Shown: in pieces, positions 10,845-20,605 of the stretch | Numbering within the stretch: the first letter of the stretch is position 1 | How the letters are laid out: each line of letters starts with the position of its first letter | Origin: JAEZBP01 sp963832725 | GTDB lineage: Bacteria > Myxococcota_A > Polyangia > Polyangiales > Sandaracinaceae | Reading direction: 5' to 3' | Length of the DNA: 64,000 nucleotides | Assembly: GCA_963832725.1 (NCBI GenBank) | Contig: CAWHVG010000005.1 | Span: 930,001-994,000 of the forward strand | Made by a program: the position numbers and the translations under genes | Notes under the pieces: generated by a model | Seen by the model: only the letters and a program-made list of their open reading frames with translations | Databases searched by the model: none | What the model was told of the DNA's origin: nothing

Positions 10845-12491
10845 TCATCGATCCACCGCCGCCAGCGCCACCTCGAGCCACGCGTCGTCGCGCTCCTCGT
10901 CGAGCGACCCGTGCTGCACCAGGACCGCGCGGGCCAGGAGCGCGCCGGCGAACGCGGGATCGCGCTCGGCCGCCCGTCGCGCGGCCGCCACCACCTTCGC
11001 GCCGGCGTCGATCCACAGCGGCGGGCGCATGAGCAGCCGCAATGGATCGCCCGCGAGGCGCTCGGGCCGGAGCGCGAGCGGGAGCACGTCCTGCCCGGCG
11101 AAGTAGACGGTCCCCGGCCTCACCGCACCGCGGGCCCGGACCAGACGCGGCGACGCCGGCGCGCGGGCGACCTCGGAGAGCACCGACGAGAGCACCTCGA
11201 GCATCGCGAGGTCCGCGCCGCTGGCCTCCTCCGGCTCCACCAGGACGAGCGCGTCTTCCACCCACGCGAGCAGCCGCCCCGCCACGTGGCTCAGCCAGGC
11301 GCGGTAGACCTCGGCGTCCTCGGCCAGGCCGAGGTCCACCACGAACCCGCCGCCACGCGCGACCGCTTCGCTCGTCGGCGAGCCGCGCTCGGCCACGAAC
11401 ACCTCGTCGCGCGCGAGCCACGAGCCGGGAATGGACCGGCGCCCGCCCGCCGGATGGAGGAGCGGGATGGCCACCTCGTCCGCCTCCACACCGATCCCGG
11501 CCCGGACCGCCGACGCGGCCAGCCGATGGAAGCCGCGCTCGGTGACCCGCCCGTCGGCGTAGGCCGCCAAGCGATCGCGCAGCTCCGCCTCCAGCTGCCC
11601 CTCCACCACGCGGGCCGCGAAGCGCATCGCCCGCTCGTAGTGCTCGTCGCGGCGGACGTCGTCACGGCTGAGCGTGTGCTCCAGCCGCTCGTCCTGAATC
11701 TTCACCGCCACGCCACGAAAGGGCGTCGCGGTGGTCTCGTGCAGGAGCAGCCCGCGGTTGAAGAAGGCGAGGTAGGGCTTGGGCTCGGCGAGCACCCCGG
11801 CCGCCACCCGCGTGGATCCGTCGTACGCCTCCACCTCCACCAGCGCGTCGACCCCGAAGGGACGATCGATGCGCGCCTCGCGGAGCGGCGTGTCGGCGCC
11901 GGTGACCATCGCCACCAGCGAGAGCGGCACCTCCACGTGCCGGCACCACGTCACGAGCGCGCGCTCGCTCCCCTCGGCGAAGCCCTCGAACGCCTCGCGC
12001 GCCATCGGCACGAGCAGCGTCACGGTCGTCCCGCTGGCGCGCTCGCCCTCCCCGCGGAAGAGCTCGTAGCGCTGGTCCGCGTGAAGCTGCAGCGTCCAGG
12101 TCGGCCCCTCGCCCTCCGACGTGCGCACCGTGACCAGCGCGGGCTCCACCGCCAGCACCGACACGAACCCGACGCCGAACTTCCCGATCTTGCCGGCCTG
12201 CCCTTCCTTTCCCGATCGGAAGAGCACGGTGAGCTGCTCCTCCAGGACCTCGCGACCCATCCCGGCGCCGTCGTCGCGCACGGAGACGCGGGCCATCCCG
12301 CCCTCGTCCGGCTCCCACGCCAGCGTCACCCGTATCGCGCGGGCCCCGGCGTCGACGCTGTTCTGGACGAGCTCCCGGTAGAACGCGAGCGGATCGGCGA
12401 ACTGCGCGATCAGCTCGTCGACCAGCCCTCCCTCCTCGGCCGGCGCGCCGCGCTCGCTCGAAGGCCCGCCGCGATAAGGACCGTGCGCCAC
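10845..12491 (-). CDS. Hsp90-like GHKL-family ATPase
   Basis: 548 aa from a GTG at 12491. The N-terminal ~200 residues carry the Bergerat-fold ATP-binding motifs in order: ELVQNSVDAGA (Asn ~44), VRDDGAGMG (Asp ~73) and GKFGVGFVSVL (~103-112). The layout, with a large middle and C-terminal part and no histidine-kinase or MutL features, is closest to Hsp90-like or sacsin-like ATPases. It is too short and divergent to be HtpG. Expected activity is ATP-driven conformational change on a client or partner. It lies between a 143-aa protein gene (upstream) and the giant degenerate GHKL protein gene (downstream, 28-bp gap), which suggests a three-gene unit. Family assignment is from motifs; the role is unknown. 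Confidence 0.8.
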   Translation of the reverse strand: MAHGPYRGGPSSERGAPAEEGGLVDELIAQFADPLAFYRELVQNSVDAGARAIRVTLAWEPDEGGMARVSVRDDGAGMGREVLEEQLTVLFRSGKEGQAGKIGKFGVGFVSVLAVEPALVTVRTSEGEGPTWTLQLHADQRYELFRGEGERASGTTVTLLVPMAREAFEGFAEGSERALVTWCRHVEVPLSLVAMVTGADTPLREARIDRPFGVDALVEVEAYDGSTRVAAGVLAEPKPYLAFFNRGLLLHETTATPFRGVAVKIQDERLEHTLSRDDVRRDEHYERAMRFAARVVEGQLEAELRDRLAAYADGRVTERGFHRLAASAVRAGIGVEADEVAIPLLHPAGGRRSIPGSWLARDEVFVAERGSPTSEAVARGGGFVVDLGLAEDAEVYRAWLSHVAGRLLAWVEDALVLVEPEEASGADLAMLEVLSSVLSEVARAPASPRLVRARGAVRPGTVYFAGQDVLPLALRPERLAGDPLRLLMRPPLWIDAGAKVVAAARRAAERDPAFAGALLARAVLVQHGSLDEERDDAWLEVALAAVDR

Positions 12492-12620
12492 GGCGGAACG
12501 ATACCGAAAAGCGGAGCCGGAGCCACGGTCTCGAAGAAGCGTTCGTCACCTCTTCGGCCCGTGCGCCACCGGGCAACGCGAGAAGGCCTCGCCGCGTCGG
12601 GCGCGGCGCGCCGGAGCAGG

Positions 12621-13052
12621 TCAGCCGCCTGCGCCGCCTCCGGCGAGGAAGCGCTCAATCGCGTCGCTCTCGGCGGGCGTGAGGATCTCCGCGAGCCAGG
12701 CGCGCATCGCCGCCGGATCGTCGAAGCGGCGGCGCCCGGTGTTCTCGGTCTGGCGGACCACGCGCGCGACCTGCATCGCGTTGGTCGCATGATCGCGCGC
12801 GACCAGGATCGCGCTCCGCTCGAGCTTGTCGTTCATGTCCGCCATCAACCGCTGCAGCTCGTCCATCACCACCGGCGGGAACACGTCGACCTCGCGGTAG
12901 TCCGCACACACCACGGTCAGCCCCGGGTAGCCGCGGATCAGCCGGCGAAACTCGTCGCAGTACGCCCGCGCCCCCTCGGCCGTCTTCAGCTCGAGCGGCC
13001 GCCCCCCTACCACGCGCCCTTCAATCCGCTCGACCTCGAACCGGTCACCCAT
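12621..13052 (-). CDS. 143-aa protein of unknown function, possibly STAS/SpoIIAA-like
   Basis: ATG at 13052 (MGDRFEVERIEG), stop at 12621. It is a compact alpha/beta protein: an N-terminal beta hairpin, a segment YPGLTVVCADYREVDVFPP, then helices (MDELQRLMADMNDKLERSAI, LVARDHATNAMQVAR). The pattern loosely resembles SpoIIAA/STAS-like or small-GTPase-feedback proteins common in myxobacteria, but I do not recognise a diagnostic motif. It sits 130 bp upstream of the GHKL ATPase gene on the same strand and just after the PknK-like regulator, so it may be co-transcribed with either. Confidence 0.65.
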   Translation of the reverse strand: MGDRFEVERIEGRVVGGRPLELKTAEGARAYCDEFRRLIRGYPGLTVVCADYREVDVFPPVVMDELQRLMADMNDKLERSAILVARDHATNAMQVARVVRQTENTGRRRFDDPAAMRAWLAEILTPAESDAIERFLAGGGAGG

Positions 13053-13106
13053 GACCGCTGAGCATACCCGAGCGCCGTATCGCCTGCGTTTCGAATCTCG
13101 GGCCCA

Positions 13107-16100
13107 TCACCCTTCGGCCGGTGCCAGCCGCGACGCGCCGAGCTCGATCAGCCGCGCGTGGTCGGGGATTTTTCGCAAGGCGTCGCGGAGGGGCTCGCTC
13201 GCCGCCCGCGCTCGCGCTTCCAACCCGGAGAGCGCCTCGCGGAGATCGGCGTCCGCGTCGTCCTCCCGCCCGGCCGCGAGCAGCGCCTCGATCCGCGCGA
13301 GCCGCACCACCGCCTCGCCCTCTTCGAGAGCGCCGAGCTGGCCCACAATCGCCATCGCCTCGTCCGACGCCTGCACCGCGCTCGCCACATCGCCGCGGGC
13401 GAGCGCGATCTGCGAGCGCACCGCCAGCGCCAGCGCCAGATAGCCGGGCACGCCGGCGAGCACGTCGAGCGCCTCGCCGACCACCTCTTCGGCCTCGTCG
13501 AGCTCGCCGAGCATCAGCCGAGCGCGCGCGCTGACGACGTCGACGACGCCTTCCAGCCGCCGGTCGCCGGCCCCGCGGATCACCGCCGCGGCGTCGTTCG
13601 CGGCCGCAAGCGCCTCTCGCGCGTGACCACGGGACAGCCGGGCCTGCGCGAGGTTGATGTGTACGGCGACGGCCACGCTCCCGAGCGCGAGCGAACCCAC
13701 GACATCCAGCAGCCCGCGCAGCACGCCCTCGGCCTCCTCGTAGAGCCCGGCGTTGAGGAGCGCCGCGCCGAGGTTGGCCCGGCACACGCAGACGCCGCGC
13801 CAATCGCCGGCCTCCTCGAAGCGCTCGGCCGCCGTCCGCATGGACGCGATCAGGCCCGCGGTGTCTCCCGCGTGGCTCGCCGCGACGCCGCGCACCTGGG
13901 CCAAGCGCCCGCGGGCGATGGGGTCCTCGCTCTCTTCCAGCGCCGACTCCAGCCGCGTCAACGTTCGATGCGCGAGCTCGTAGAGCCCGTTGAAGAAGAG
14001 CTGGTTGGTGGCCCGCGTCAACGCCACTACGCGAGCAGCCTCGTCGTCGGCACCCTCGAGATTCAGCAGCGCTTCCACCACTTCCCGCACCCGCGCGACG
14101 TCGCCGATGCCGCCCGCCGCGACCACGGCTACCCCCGCCGCGAGGAGCCATTCGTGCGAGCCGACCGTCGACGCCTCCATCGCGCGTTCGGCGCTCGCGA
14201 GAGCCTCCTGGGTGCGACCGAGCCAGACCTGCGCCTGCGCCGCGGTGCACGCCAGCCGGTTCGCCCCCTCGGCGACGCCCATCGAGAGGCCGCGCTCCGC
14301 GAGCAAGAGCGCGCCGCGCAGGTCGTTTCCTCGGAGCGCCTCCCCCGCCGCCTCGGCGTACCAGCGCGCCGCCTCCACCGCGCGACCGGCGCTCGCGTAG
14401 TGCGCCGCGATCTCCGCCGCCCGCGCGTCCTCGCTCTCTTCAATCCACGACGCCGCCAACCGGTGCCCGAGCGCGCGGTCCTCTTCCGTGAGCATGGCGT
14501 AGGCGGCCTCGCGCACGAGGCGGTGGCGGAAGCGGTGCACGCCCTCGCGCTCCTCGGCGAGGATCAGCTCCGTCTCCACCGCCGCCAGGAGCGCGCGCGC
14601 CGTCTCCGGGTCGCCTCCGTCGCGCGCGAGGAGGTGGCGCACGCCCTCGGCGTCGAAGCGCTCGCCGAAGACGCTGGCAGCGCGCAACACCCGCCGGATG
14701 GGCGCGCCGAGCCGCGCAATCCGCGACTCCACCACCGAGAGCACCGAGTCGCGCCCCGCCTTCGCATCACCGCTCTTTTGCGCACGGGCGAGCTCTTCGA
14801 GATGGAAGGGCAGCCCCTCCGCCTGCTCGACAATCGCCGTGACCCCGCGAGGGTCGAGCTCAGGGCCGACCGCGGCGCGCACCAGCGCTTCGGCCGACGC
14901 GCGATCGAGCGGGCGCAGCGAGGCGCGCGGGAGACGGTCGAAGAGATGAGGAAAGCGCTCGTCGAGGTCTCGCGTGGCCAGCGCGAGCACTAGGATCGGT
15001 GCTTCACCGCCTCGGACGAGCTCGACCAGCGCGCGCATCGTGGGCTCGTCGGCGTGTTGCGCGTCGTCGATCACCACCACGAGCGGCCCCCGGCGGGCGC
15101 GGGCGGTCAACACGACGTCAATCGCGCGGCGCACCTGAGCCGCCGCCACGGCCGGCTCGGTCTCCGCCGCCTTGCGAGCCGGCGCGTCGCTCGCACCGAG
15201 ACCGAGCGCCTCCGGGAGGAAGGCTGTGACGAGCGGCTGGTCTTCCTCCGCCACGAGGCCCTCAATCGCAGCGAGGACCGCATCGCGCGAAGAGATCAGC
15301 GCCTTCCCGGAGGAGCCGGGCGGCGTCCTCCCGCCGTCGCCCACCCGACCCGCGGCCTCGCCTCGAGACCCGCTTCCGCTTCCGCCCCGCCGAACCGCGA
15401 CGTCCGCGTCGCTCGCAGATCAATCCGCGCCCTTCGCGCCGTCTGTTCTCGAATCGGCGCTGGCGAGGATCGGTTGCAACACGTCGGCCGCCACCGAGAA
15501 GGGCGTCTGCGCGCGCAACGCGTCACCGCGCGCCCACACGATGCACGTCCCGGGCACGTCGGCCTCCAGCGTCCGCGCGAGCTCGAGCGCGAGGCGTGAC
15601 TTCCCGGCGCCGGACTCGCCGACCACCAGCACGGCTTCTGGCCCGCTCGCGACCGCCCGCGCGAACGCGGTGCGCAGCTCGGCCAGCTCGGCCTCGCGGC
15701 CCACGAAGGGCGCGCCCACGCCGGACCGAGGCTGCGGCGGACCGGGCCGCTCTTCGAGCACGGCGAGCCCCTCCCCGCAATCCTCAATCACGAAGCGACC
15801 GTCGAGGAGCGCCGCCGTCACCTCGTCCACCGCCACGCCCACCTCGGCGCGCGCGCCTCGCGGCAGCCGCGTCGCCGCGCGCTCGAGGGCTTCGCCGAGC
15901 GCGCGCGGATCGGTGGAGTCCGCGCGCACCGTCGCGACGGCCGTGACGTGGTCCGGCAGCACATCGGCCAGGGCGAGCGCGCAGCGCACGGCCCGCCGCG
16001 GCGCGTCCGTGCCCACCAATCCGCGCGGCGCCGTGATCGCGAAGCTGGTGCTCGTCACCACCTCGACGCGCGTCCCGAAGCGCGTCGCCAGCGCCACCAG

Positions 16101-17042
16101 CCGCGCCCGCTCGCCGACCGCAATCGTCTCGTCGAGCGTGGCGTCCTCGGCAACGTCGCGCTGACCGACCAGGATCGACACCATCGTGCGCTCGTCGTCG
16201 CCGACCTGCGGCGAGACGACCGTCACGCGCGAGGGCACGCCGCCGGCCAGCGCGCGCGCCGCCTCCACGACCTCCGACGCATCCCGCGGGCGCGCCGCCG
16301 GCTCTTTCGCCATCAACGCGCGGACGAAGCCCTCCAACTCCGGCAGCACGTCGGCCCGCCGGTGCGCGAGCGGCACCGGCTCGTCGAGCAGCGTCTTCGT
16401 GAAGATCGCGAGCGGGTGCTCCCCCTCGAACGCCGGCGCTCCGGCCAGACACTCGTAGAGGAGCGCGCCGAGCCCGAAGAGATCCGCCCGCGCGTCGATC
16501 CCTTCCCCGCGGATCTGCTCCGGCGGGATGTACCCCGGCGTGCCCACGACCACCCCCGGCCGCGGCGCGCCGCTCTCCCGCGCCAGCGCGACACCCAAAT
16601 CGACCAGCTTCGCCTCCGCGGCGCGGCCGTCGGGCAGGAGCACATTCTCGGGCTTCGAATCGCGGTGCACCACGCCCGCCGCGTGGAGCGCCGCCAGGGC
16701 TTCCGCCAGCCGGCGCGCCAGCGCGAGCGTCTCGTCGACCGAGAGCGGCGCGTCGCACAGCCGCGCGTCGAGCGCGACGCCTTCGATCCACTCCATGGCA
16801 ATCCACGGCCCGGGATCCTCGGCCATCCCGTGGGCGACGTACGCCACGATGGCCGGGTCGGTCGTCCGCGCGAGGATCGCCGCTTCGGTGCGGAAGCGCT
16901 CGATCGCCACCTTCCCCGTCAGGGTGAGGACCTTGAGCGCCACGACGTTCCCGTGCTGCCGGTCGAACGCGCGCCAGACCTCGCCCATCGCCCCCCGTCC
17001 GGCGAGGCGCTCGAGCTCGAAGCGGTCGGCCACGATGCGCAC
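13107..17042 (-). CDS. PknK-type Ser/Thr kinase - cyclase-like - AAA ATPase - TPR regulator, with an in-frame TGA
   Basis: ATG at 17042. Residues 1-~260 are an active-looking Hanks kinase (GRGAMGEVWR, VALKV, HRDSKPENV, VDLGVA in place of DFG, PPEQ, DARADLFGLG). Residues ~275-420 resemble a degenerate class III nucleotide-cyclase domain. At ~475 there is a P-loop (GESGAGKS), then Walker-B-like VVVIDDAQHAD and a long TPR-type helical region to the end. This architecture is that of PknK/MalT-like STAND regulators. The open frame is interrupted once, by TGA at 15420-15422 (GCG GAT TGA TCT). The same frame continues for 770 codons, and GATCGATC in place of GATTGATC would read through, so it is more likely a base error or single nonsense change than two genes. 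If the stop is real, the product ends right after the P-loop domain begins. Confidence 0.82.
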
Positions 17043-17415
17043 GCTCTCAGCAGAGCCACGTTCGGGGCCCCCGCGTCAACGGCGGAGTCGAGCGCCTCGT
17101 GCCCGATGAACCTGCCGGCAGAAGCGAGCCGACGACGATCCTCGAGCGGCGGACCGGCGCCGGATGCGGTCCGAGCGCTGCCGGACGACCTGGTCACATG
17201 GGCTTCATCCCGAGGGGCCCGAGCCCAGAGCAGACGCGAGCGCGCCCGGATCGATATCCCGAGGGTCCCGAGCCCAGAGCAGACGCGAGCGCGCCCGGAT
17301 CGATCGACCGAACGCGACTCGCGGTCGCGCCATGAGGGAGCGAGGACGCAAGCCGCCGGAGTGCCCAAGTCGTCGTGTGCCGGGTCCCCTCTCGGGATCG
17401 CGTGCCGCCTCGGGA
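17043..17415. repeat. Intergenic stretch with a 49-bp tandem duplication (17207-17255 and 17256-17304)
   Basis: Two head-to-tail copies of 49 bp, each starting atcccgaggg and ending cgcccggatcgat, differ at one base (g/t at the eleventh position). They lie between the start of the kinase/ATPase gene and the 3' end of the HEAT gene. No gene, clear promoter or terminator is visible in the rest of the gap. Confidence 0.85.
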
Positions 17416-18609
17416 TCACGGCCGCAGCAGGCGCTCCAGGTCCTCGTCGGTCGCGAACACGTCGACCACCCCGGGCAGCTCCGCGAGCGCGTCGGCAATC
17501 GCGGCGCCGCGCCTGGAACGCGCGTGCTCGCTCGCCTCGAGCGCGGCGAGCACGGCCTCGACCGCCACCTCGCGCAGGAAGCCCTCCTCGGTCTCGAGCA
17601 GCCCTTCTCGGAGGAGACGCTCGACGTACTCGCCCAGCGCCCGAACGAGCGCGGACGACCGGGTCGAAGGCTCCGGGCTCTCCATCTCGCCTCCTGCCTC
17701 GCGCATGGCCTCGGCGTTTGCGTCGAGCTCCCGCGTGACGATCTCGGCCGTCCGGCGGACGAACACGTCCAGGTCCGCCCGGCCCCGCTGGACGAGGTCG
17801 TAGCAGGCGTCCACGTCGAGCGGCGCGAGACGCTCGAACTCGAAGTCGACGATGGCGTCGCCGAGGACCGCCAGCGCCGCGCCACGCACGAGCGGCGAGG
17901 GATCGGCGATGTTGCCCGCGACACGATCGAGCCGGAACGGCCGCGTCAGCGCCAGGGCGTGCGCGGCGAGGTGGCGGTCCACCTCGGAGCCGGAGACCGC
18001 GCGCTGAACGGCGTCGAGCGCTTCGTCTCCGCCGTGCCGCGCGAGCTCGGCAATCGCGACGTAGCGCAGGTGCCGCTCCTCGTCCTCGAGCAGGGCGAGG
18101 CACTCCTCGAGCCCGAGGCGCAGCGTGCGGCGAGGCTCATCCACCGTGCCCCGGCGCTTCCGTGCGTGCGGCGCGGACGGCTCGCCCGGCCACAGAACCA
18201 CCAGGTAATGATCGGCGCCATCCGCGCCGTCGTAGCTCGCGCTGTCCACGTTCCCCATGAAGACGCGCGCCCGATGAGGAACGGGCGCGATCTCGATCGC
18301 CCGCGCGCGCCGCGGGTCGCCGGTCAGCTCGCGGATGGAGAGCCTCCCCGAGGGGCAGGTCAACCCCGCGTCGACCACGCTCGACCAGTGGTCGAAGTCG
18401 AGCGTGGGCTCGTCCTCGGCGATCCGAACCGTCACCGGGACGCGGCCATCCGCGCGCGCCGTGAAGACGGTGAGCAGCCCCTCGGCCACGCCGACGTTCA
18501 CGACGTCCCAGGCGTTCGTCCAGCCGGCGAACGTCCCGAAGCAGCCCTCGTCCTCGAGCGAGAACTGGTGTTTGTGAACATCGACGAGCGCGAGCAGCTC
18601 CGAGGGCAC
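17416..18609 (-). CDS. HEAT-repeat protein with an unrecognised N-terminal domain
   Basis: GTG start at 18609, chosen because GGGAGGAG lies 5 bases upstream on the coding strand; longer in-frame extensions have poor codon use. 397 aa. Residues 1-~200 (VPSELLALVDVHKH onward, with GTFAGWTNAWDVVNVG) form a mixed alpha/beta domain I do not recognise. Residues ~200-395 are HEAT-like helical pairs (CLALLEDEERHLRYVAIAEL, VRGAALAVLGDAIVDFEFER), usually protein-protein interaction surfaces. A 60-bp piece of the N-terminal domain is found again at 19666-19725 as a remnant, so a paralogue once stood nearby. Function unknown. Confidence 0.75.
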   Translation of the reverse strand: MPSELLALVDVHKHQFSLEDEGCFGTFAGWTNAWDVVNVGVAEGLLTVFTARADGRVPVTVRIAEDEPTLDFDHWSSVVDAGLTCPSGRLSIRELTGDPRRARAIEIAPVPHRARVFMGNVDSASYDGADGADHYLVVLWPGEPSAPHARKRRGTVDEPRRTLRLGLEECLALLEDEERHLRYVAIAELARHGGDEALDAVQRAVSGSEVDRHLAAHALALTRPFRLDRVAGNIADPSPLVRGAALAVLGDAIVDFEFERLAPLDVDACYDLVQRGRADLDVFVRRTAEIVTRELDANAEAMREAGGEMESPEPSTRSSALVRALGEYVERLLREGLLETEEGFLREVAVEAVLAALEASEHARSRRGAAIADALAELPGVVDVFATDEDLERLLRP

Positions 18610-19204
18610 GAGTCTCCTCCCGACCGACCGGCGGTCCGTGTGCGCGAGTCTACCCGTCGAGGTGCCGGAAGCTCCCCGGCGACGTCCGCACGAGCCCGAG
18701 CCGGAACCCGCGGAGACGCGCGCTCCCGGACGACAAAGACGTCCTCGACCGCATCCCGGTGGAAGGCGGCACCGCGCACGACTGGACCAGCGCCTGCATC
18801 GAGGCGGGTATCGAGCTCGACATGCTCCTCTCCGGCCGCGCCGACGCGAAGGGCACCCGCAGCGACGCCAGCGTTCTTCGAGGGTCACCCCCACGGAGAT
18901 TCCGGAGGAGCCCTCTCAATGCCCTTCGGTGACCGTGCGCTCTCCTGGCACACCGAGGCGGAGCGGCGGCCTCGTGCGCCGCCGTCGCCAAGCGTGGCCA
19001 ACCGCCGGTCTTGGCGCGCTTCGTGCTCACCTTCATGGGTAACGGCTTCACCGCATGACCAGCGCCAGTCCCTCGCGAGGTGGAAGCAGACTGTGGGGCC
19101 CTTCGCGGGGTGGAGCTGGTGATTCCCCCTACGGGGATACATCCCGCGCGGGGCTGGCTGCGACTATCGACACTGAGTACGCATAAATCACCGAGGACAA
19201 CGCG
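18610..19204 (+). pseudogene. Gene-remnant region; coding-like fragment about 18690-18880
   Basis: No intact gene. On the plus strand one frame reads plausibly as protein from about 18720 to 18880 (ALPDDKDVLDRIPVEGG, then TSACIEAGIELDMLLSGR) with no start and no continuation, so it looks like a fragment of a lost gene; I cannot name the family. A 67-codon frame from about 18919 with an upstream GGAGGAG has poor composition and I do not call it. Just before 19205 the sequence becomes AT-richer (gtacgcataaatcaccgagg), fitting a promoter for the next gene. Confidence 0.4.
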
Positions 19205-19528
19205 ATGCATATCCAGATCAACACCGACAGCAACATCGAGGGCCGCGAGGAACTCGCCAGCCACGTCAAGGGCGTCGTGGAAGACGCCTTGAGCCGCTTC
19301 AGCAATCGAATCACACGGATAGAAGTCCACCTCAGCGACCAGAACGCTGACAAGAGCGGGCAATACGACAAGCGCTGCATGATCGAGGCTCGCCTCGAAG
19401 GTCGCCATCCCACCGCCGTCACACACCAAGCCGCGAGCCTGGACGAAGCCGTCGATGGCGCGGCCGACAAGTTGAAGCGCTCTCTCGAGAGCACGTTGGA
19501 GCGGCTGACGGAATGTCGGAGAGCGTGA
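19205..19528 (+). CDS. HPF/RaiA-family ribosome-associated protein
   Basis: 107 aa, ATG at 19205 with GAGGA upstream. The sequence has the HPF/RaiA (S30AE) pattern: N-terminal MHIQINTD strand, helix with VVEDALSRF, strand ITRIEVHLSD, then CMIEARLEGRHP and ASLDEAVDGAADKLKRSL. These proteins bind the 30S subunit at the decoding site and support hibernation or stress survival. It lacks a long C-terminal extension, so it is the short type. Its GC content is visibly lower than its neighbours and it stands alone on the plus strand among minus-strand genes and remnants, which suggests acquisition by transfer. Confidence 0.82.
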   Translation: MHIQINTDSNIEGREELASHVKGVVEDALSRFSNRITRIEVHLSDQNADKSGQYDKRCMIEARLEGRHPTAVTHQAASLDEAVDGAADKLKRSLESTLERLTECRRA

Positions 19529-19665
19529 TGGCCAGCGCATGAGACATCCCAGCGGGGAGAAACGGTGCGGCTGCGGCGGGTCGACGGGGAGGCGGCGCTA
19601 CGCCGCATGAACCTCCTCACCACCGCCTCGAAGCGTCGGCCGAGGCGGTGCCGGTGCGTCCGGGG

Positions 19666-19725
19666 CTCGGCCACGCCGACGTGCACGACATCTCAGGCGT
19701 TCGTCGAGCCGGCGAACGTCCCGAA
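19666..19725 (-). pseudogene. 60-bp remnant duplicating part of the HEAT protein gene
   Basis: These 60 bases match 18481-18540 at 56 positions, in the same orientation. On the minus strand they read SFGTFAGSTNA then a TGA where the intact gene has Trp-Asp, and continue DVVHVGVAE. Neighbouring sequence (19541-19880) shows short coding-like pieces in several frames but no intact gene, so the whole stretch is best read as a decayed paralogue. Confidence 0.75.
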
Positions 19726-19882
19726 CGAGCTCAGGTCGTCGGATCGGCGCGGTGGCGAACCTGATGGTGGCCGAGCGCGCGGGATCACCACCAGCTCGGC
19801 TTCTTCGAGCCTCTGCGCTTCGGCTTCCCGTCCACCGTGCTCGCGGCCCGCGTGCCGCTGGTCGCGTTGACGACCCGAGGCT

Positions 19883-20554
19883 TCAGCAGTGGGAGCCGCC
19901 GGTCGTGGCGCCGCGCACCAGCTCTTCGACGGTGGCGCGCAGGATGCCGAACGGGAAGCTGCCGTAGAGCATGGCGCGGCCGCCGTCGAAGACGTAGGTC
20001 GGCGAGCCCTTGATGCGGAGCTCTTCCTTGCGCTGGTAGTCCTCCCACAGGGCGGCCAGGGCGGAGCCGTCGTCGAGCTCGCGTTCGAGCGCCGCGCGGT
20101 CCAGGCGCTGCTCCTCGGCGAGGTGGAGCTGCACGGCGCGCCGCGCCACGTTCTGCTCGTCGACGAAGAAGCGCTCGCGCAGGCCGCGCAGGTACTCGGC
20201 GGCGGCACCGGGCGGAGCCAGCTCCTTCGCCTCGAGCGCGCTGACCGCCTTGACCGCCACGCCCGGGCTCCACGAGGAGGCGGGGCAGTCCTGGTGCCAG
20301 CAGGTGCCGCGGATGTCCTCGCGCTGATGTTCGACCGCGATGCGGCGGGTGACCTCGACCCTGCCCTCGACGCCGCCCTTCGCCCACGCGCCCTCGCGCA
20401 GGCGCCACGGGACCGAGCCGAAGACGGGCACGATGTGGTGGACGACCTCGATGCGGTCCCCGAACTCCTCGACGATGCGGTCCAGCTTGGGCTGAGACAC
20501 CAGCGCCCAGATGCAGAGGGGATCCGACCAGTACTCGAACGAGACGCGCTTCAT
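19883..20554 (-). CDS. DsbA-family (FrnE/2-hydroxychromene-carboxylate isomerase-like) thioredoxin-fold protein
   Basis: 223 aa, ATG at 20554 (MKRVSFEYWSDPLCIWAL). The start matches DsbA-like proteins in which an aromatic-rich strand is followed by SDPxC, but the usual CxxC active site is reduced to a single Cys (DPLCIWA). A helical insert and a C-terminal thioredoxin-fold half with the cis-proline region IKGSPTYVF follow. No signal peptide is visible, so it is probably cytoplasmic. The lone Cys argues against disulfide exchange by a two-Cys mechanism and for glutathione-dependent or isomerase-type chemistry, or an adaptor role. It precedes no obvious partner. Confidence 0.78.
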   Translation of the reverse strand: MKRVSFEYWSDPLCIWALVSQPKLDRIVEEFGDRIEVVHHIVPVFGSVPWRLREGAWAKGGVEGRVEVTRRIAVEHQREDIRGTCWHQDCPASSWSPGVAVKAVSALEAKELAPPGAAAEYLRGLRERFFVDEQNVARRAVQLHLAEEQRLDRAALERELDDGSALAALWEDYQRKEELRIKGSPTYVFDGGRAMLYGSFPFGILRATVEELVRGATTGGSHC

Positions 20555-20605
20555 CGAGTCGACATCTACGCACGCGGCCGCGTCGCGCCCACCCCCGGCG
20601 GACGG

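Noticed and set aside
13107..15344. Separate ATPase/TPR gene starting at a GTG near 15344
   Set aside because: It is in the same frame as the upstream kinase/P-loop part and only a single TGA separates them; the ATPase domain would be split after its P-loop, so one gene is more likely.
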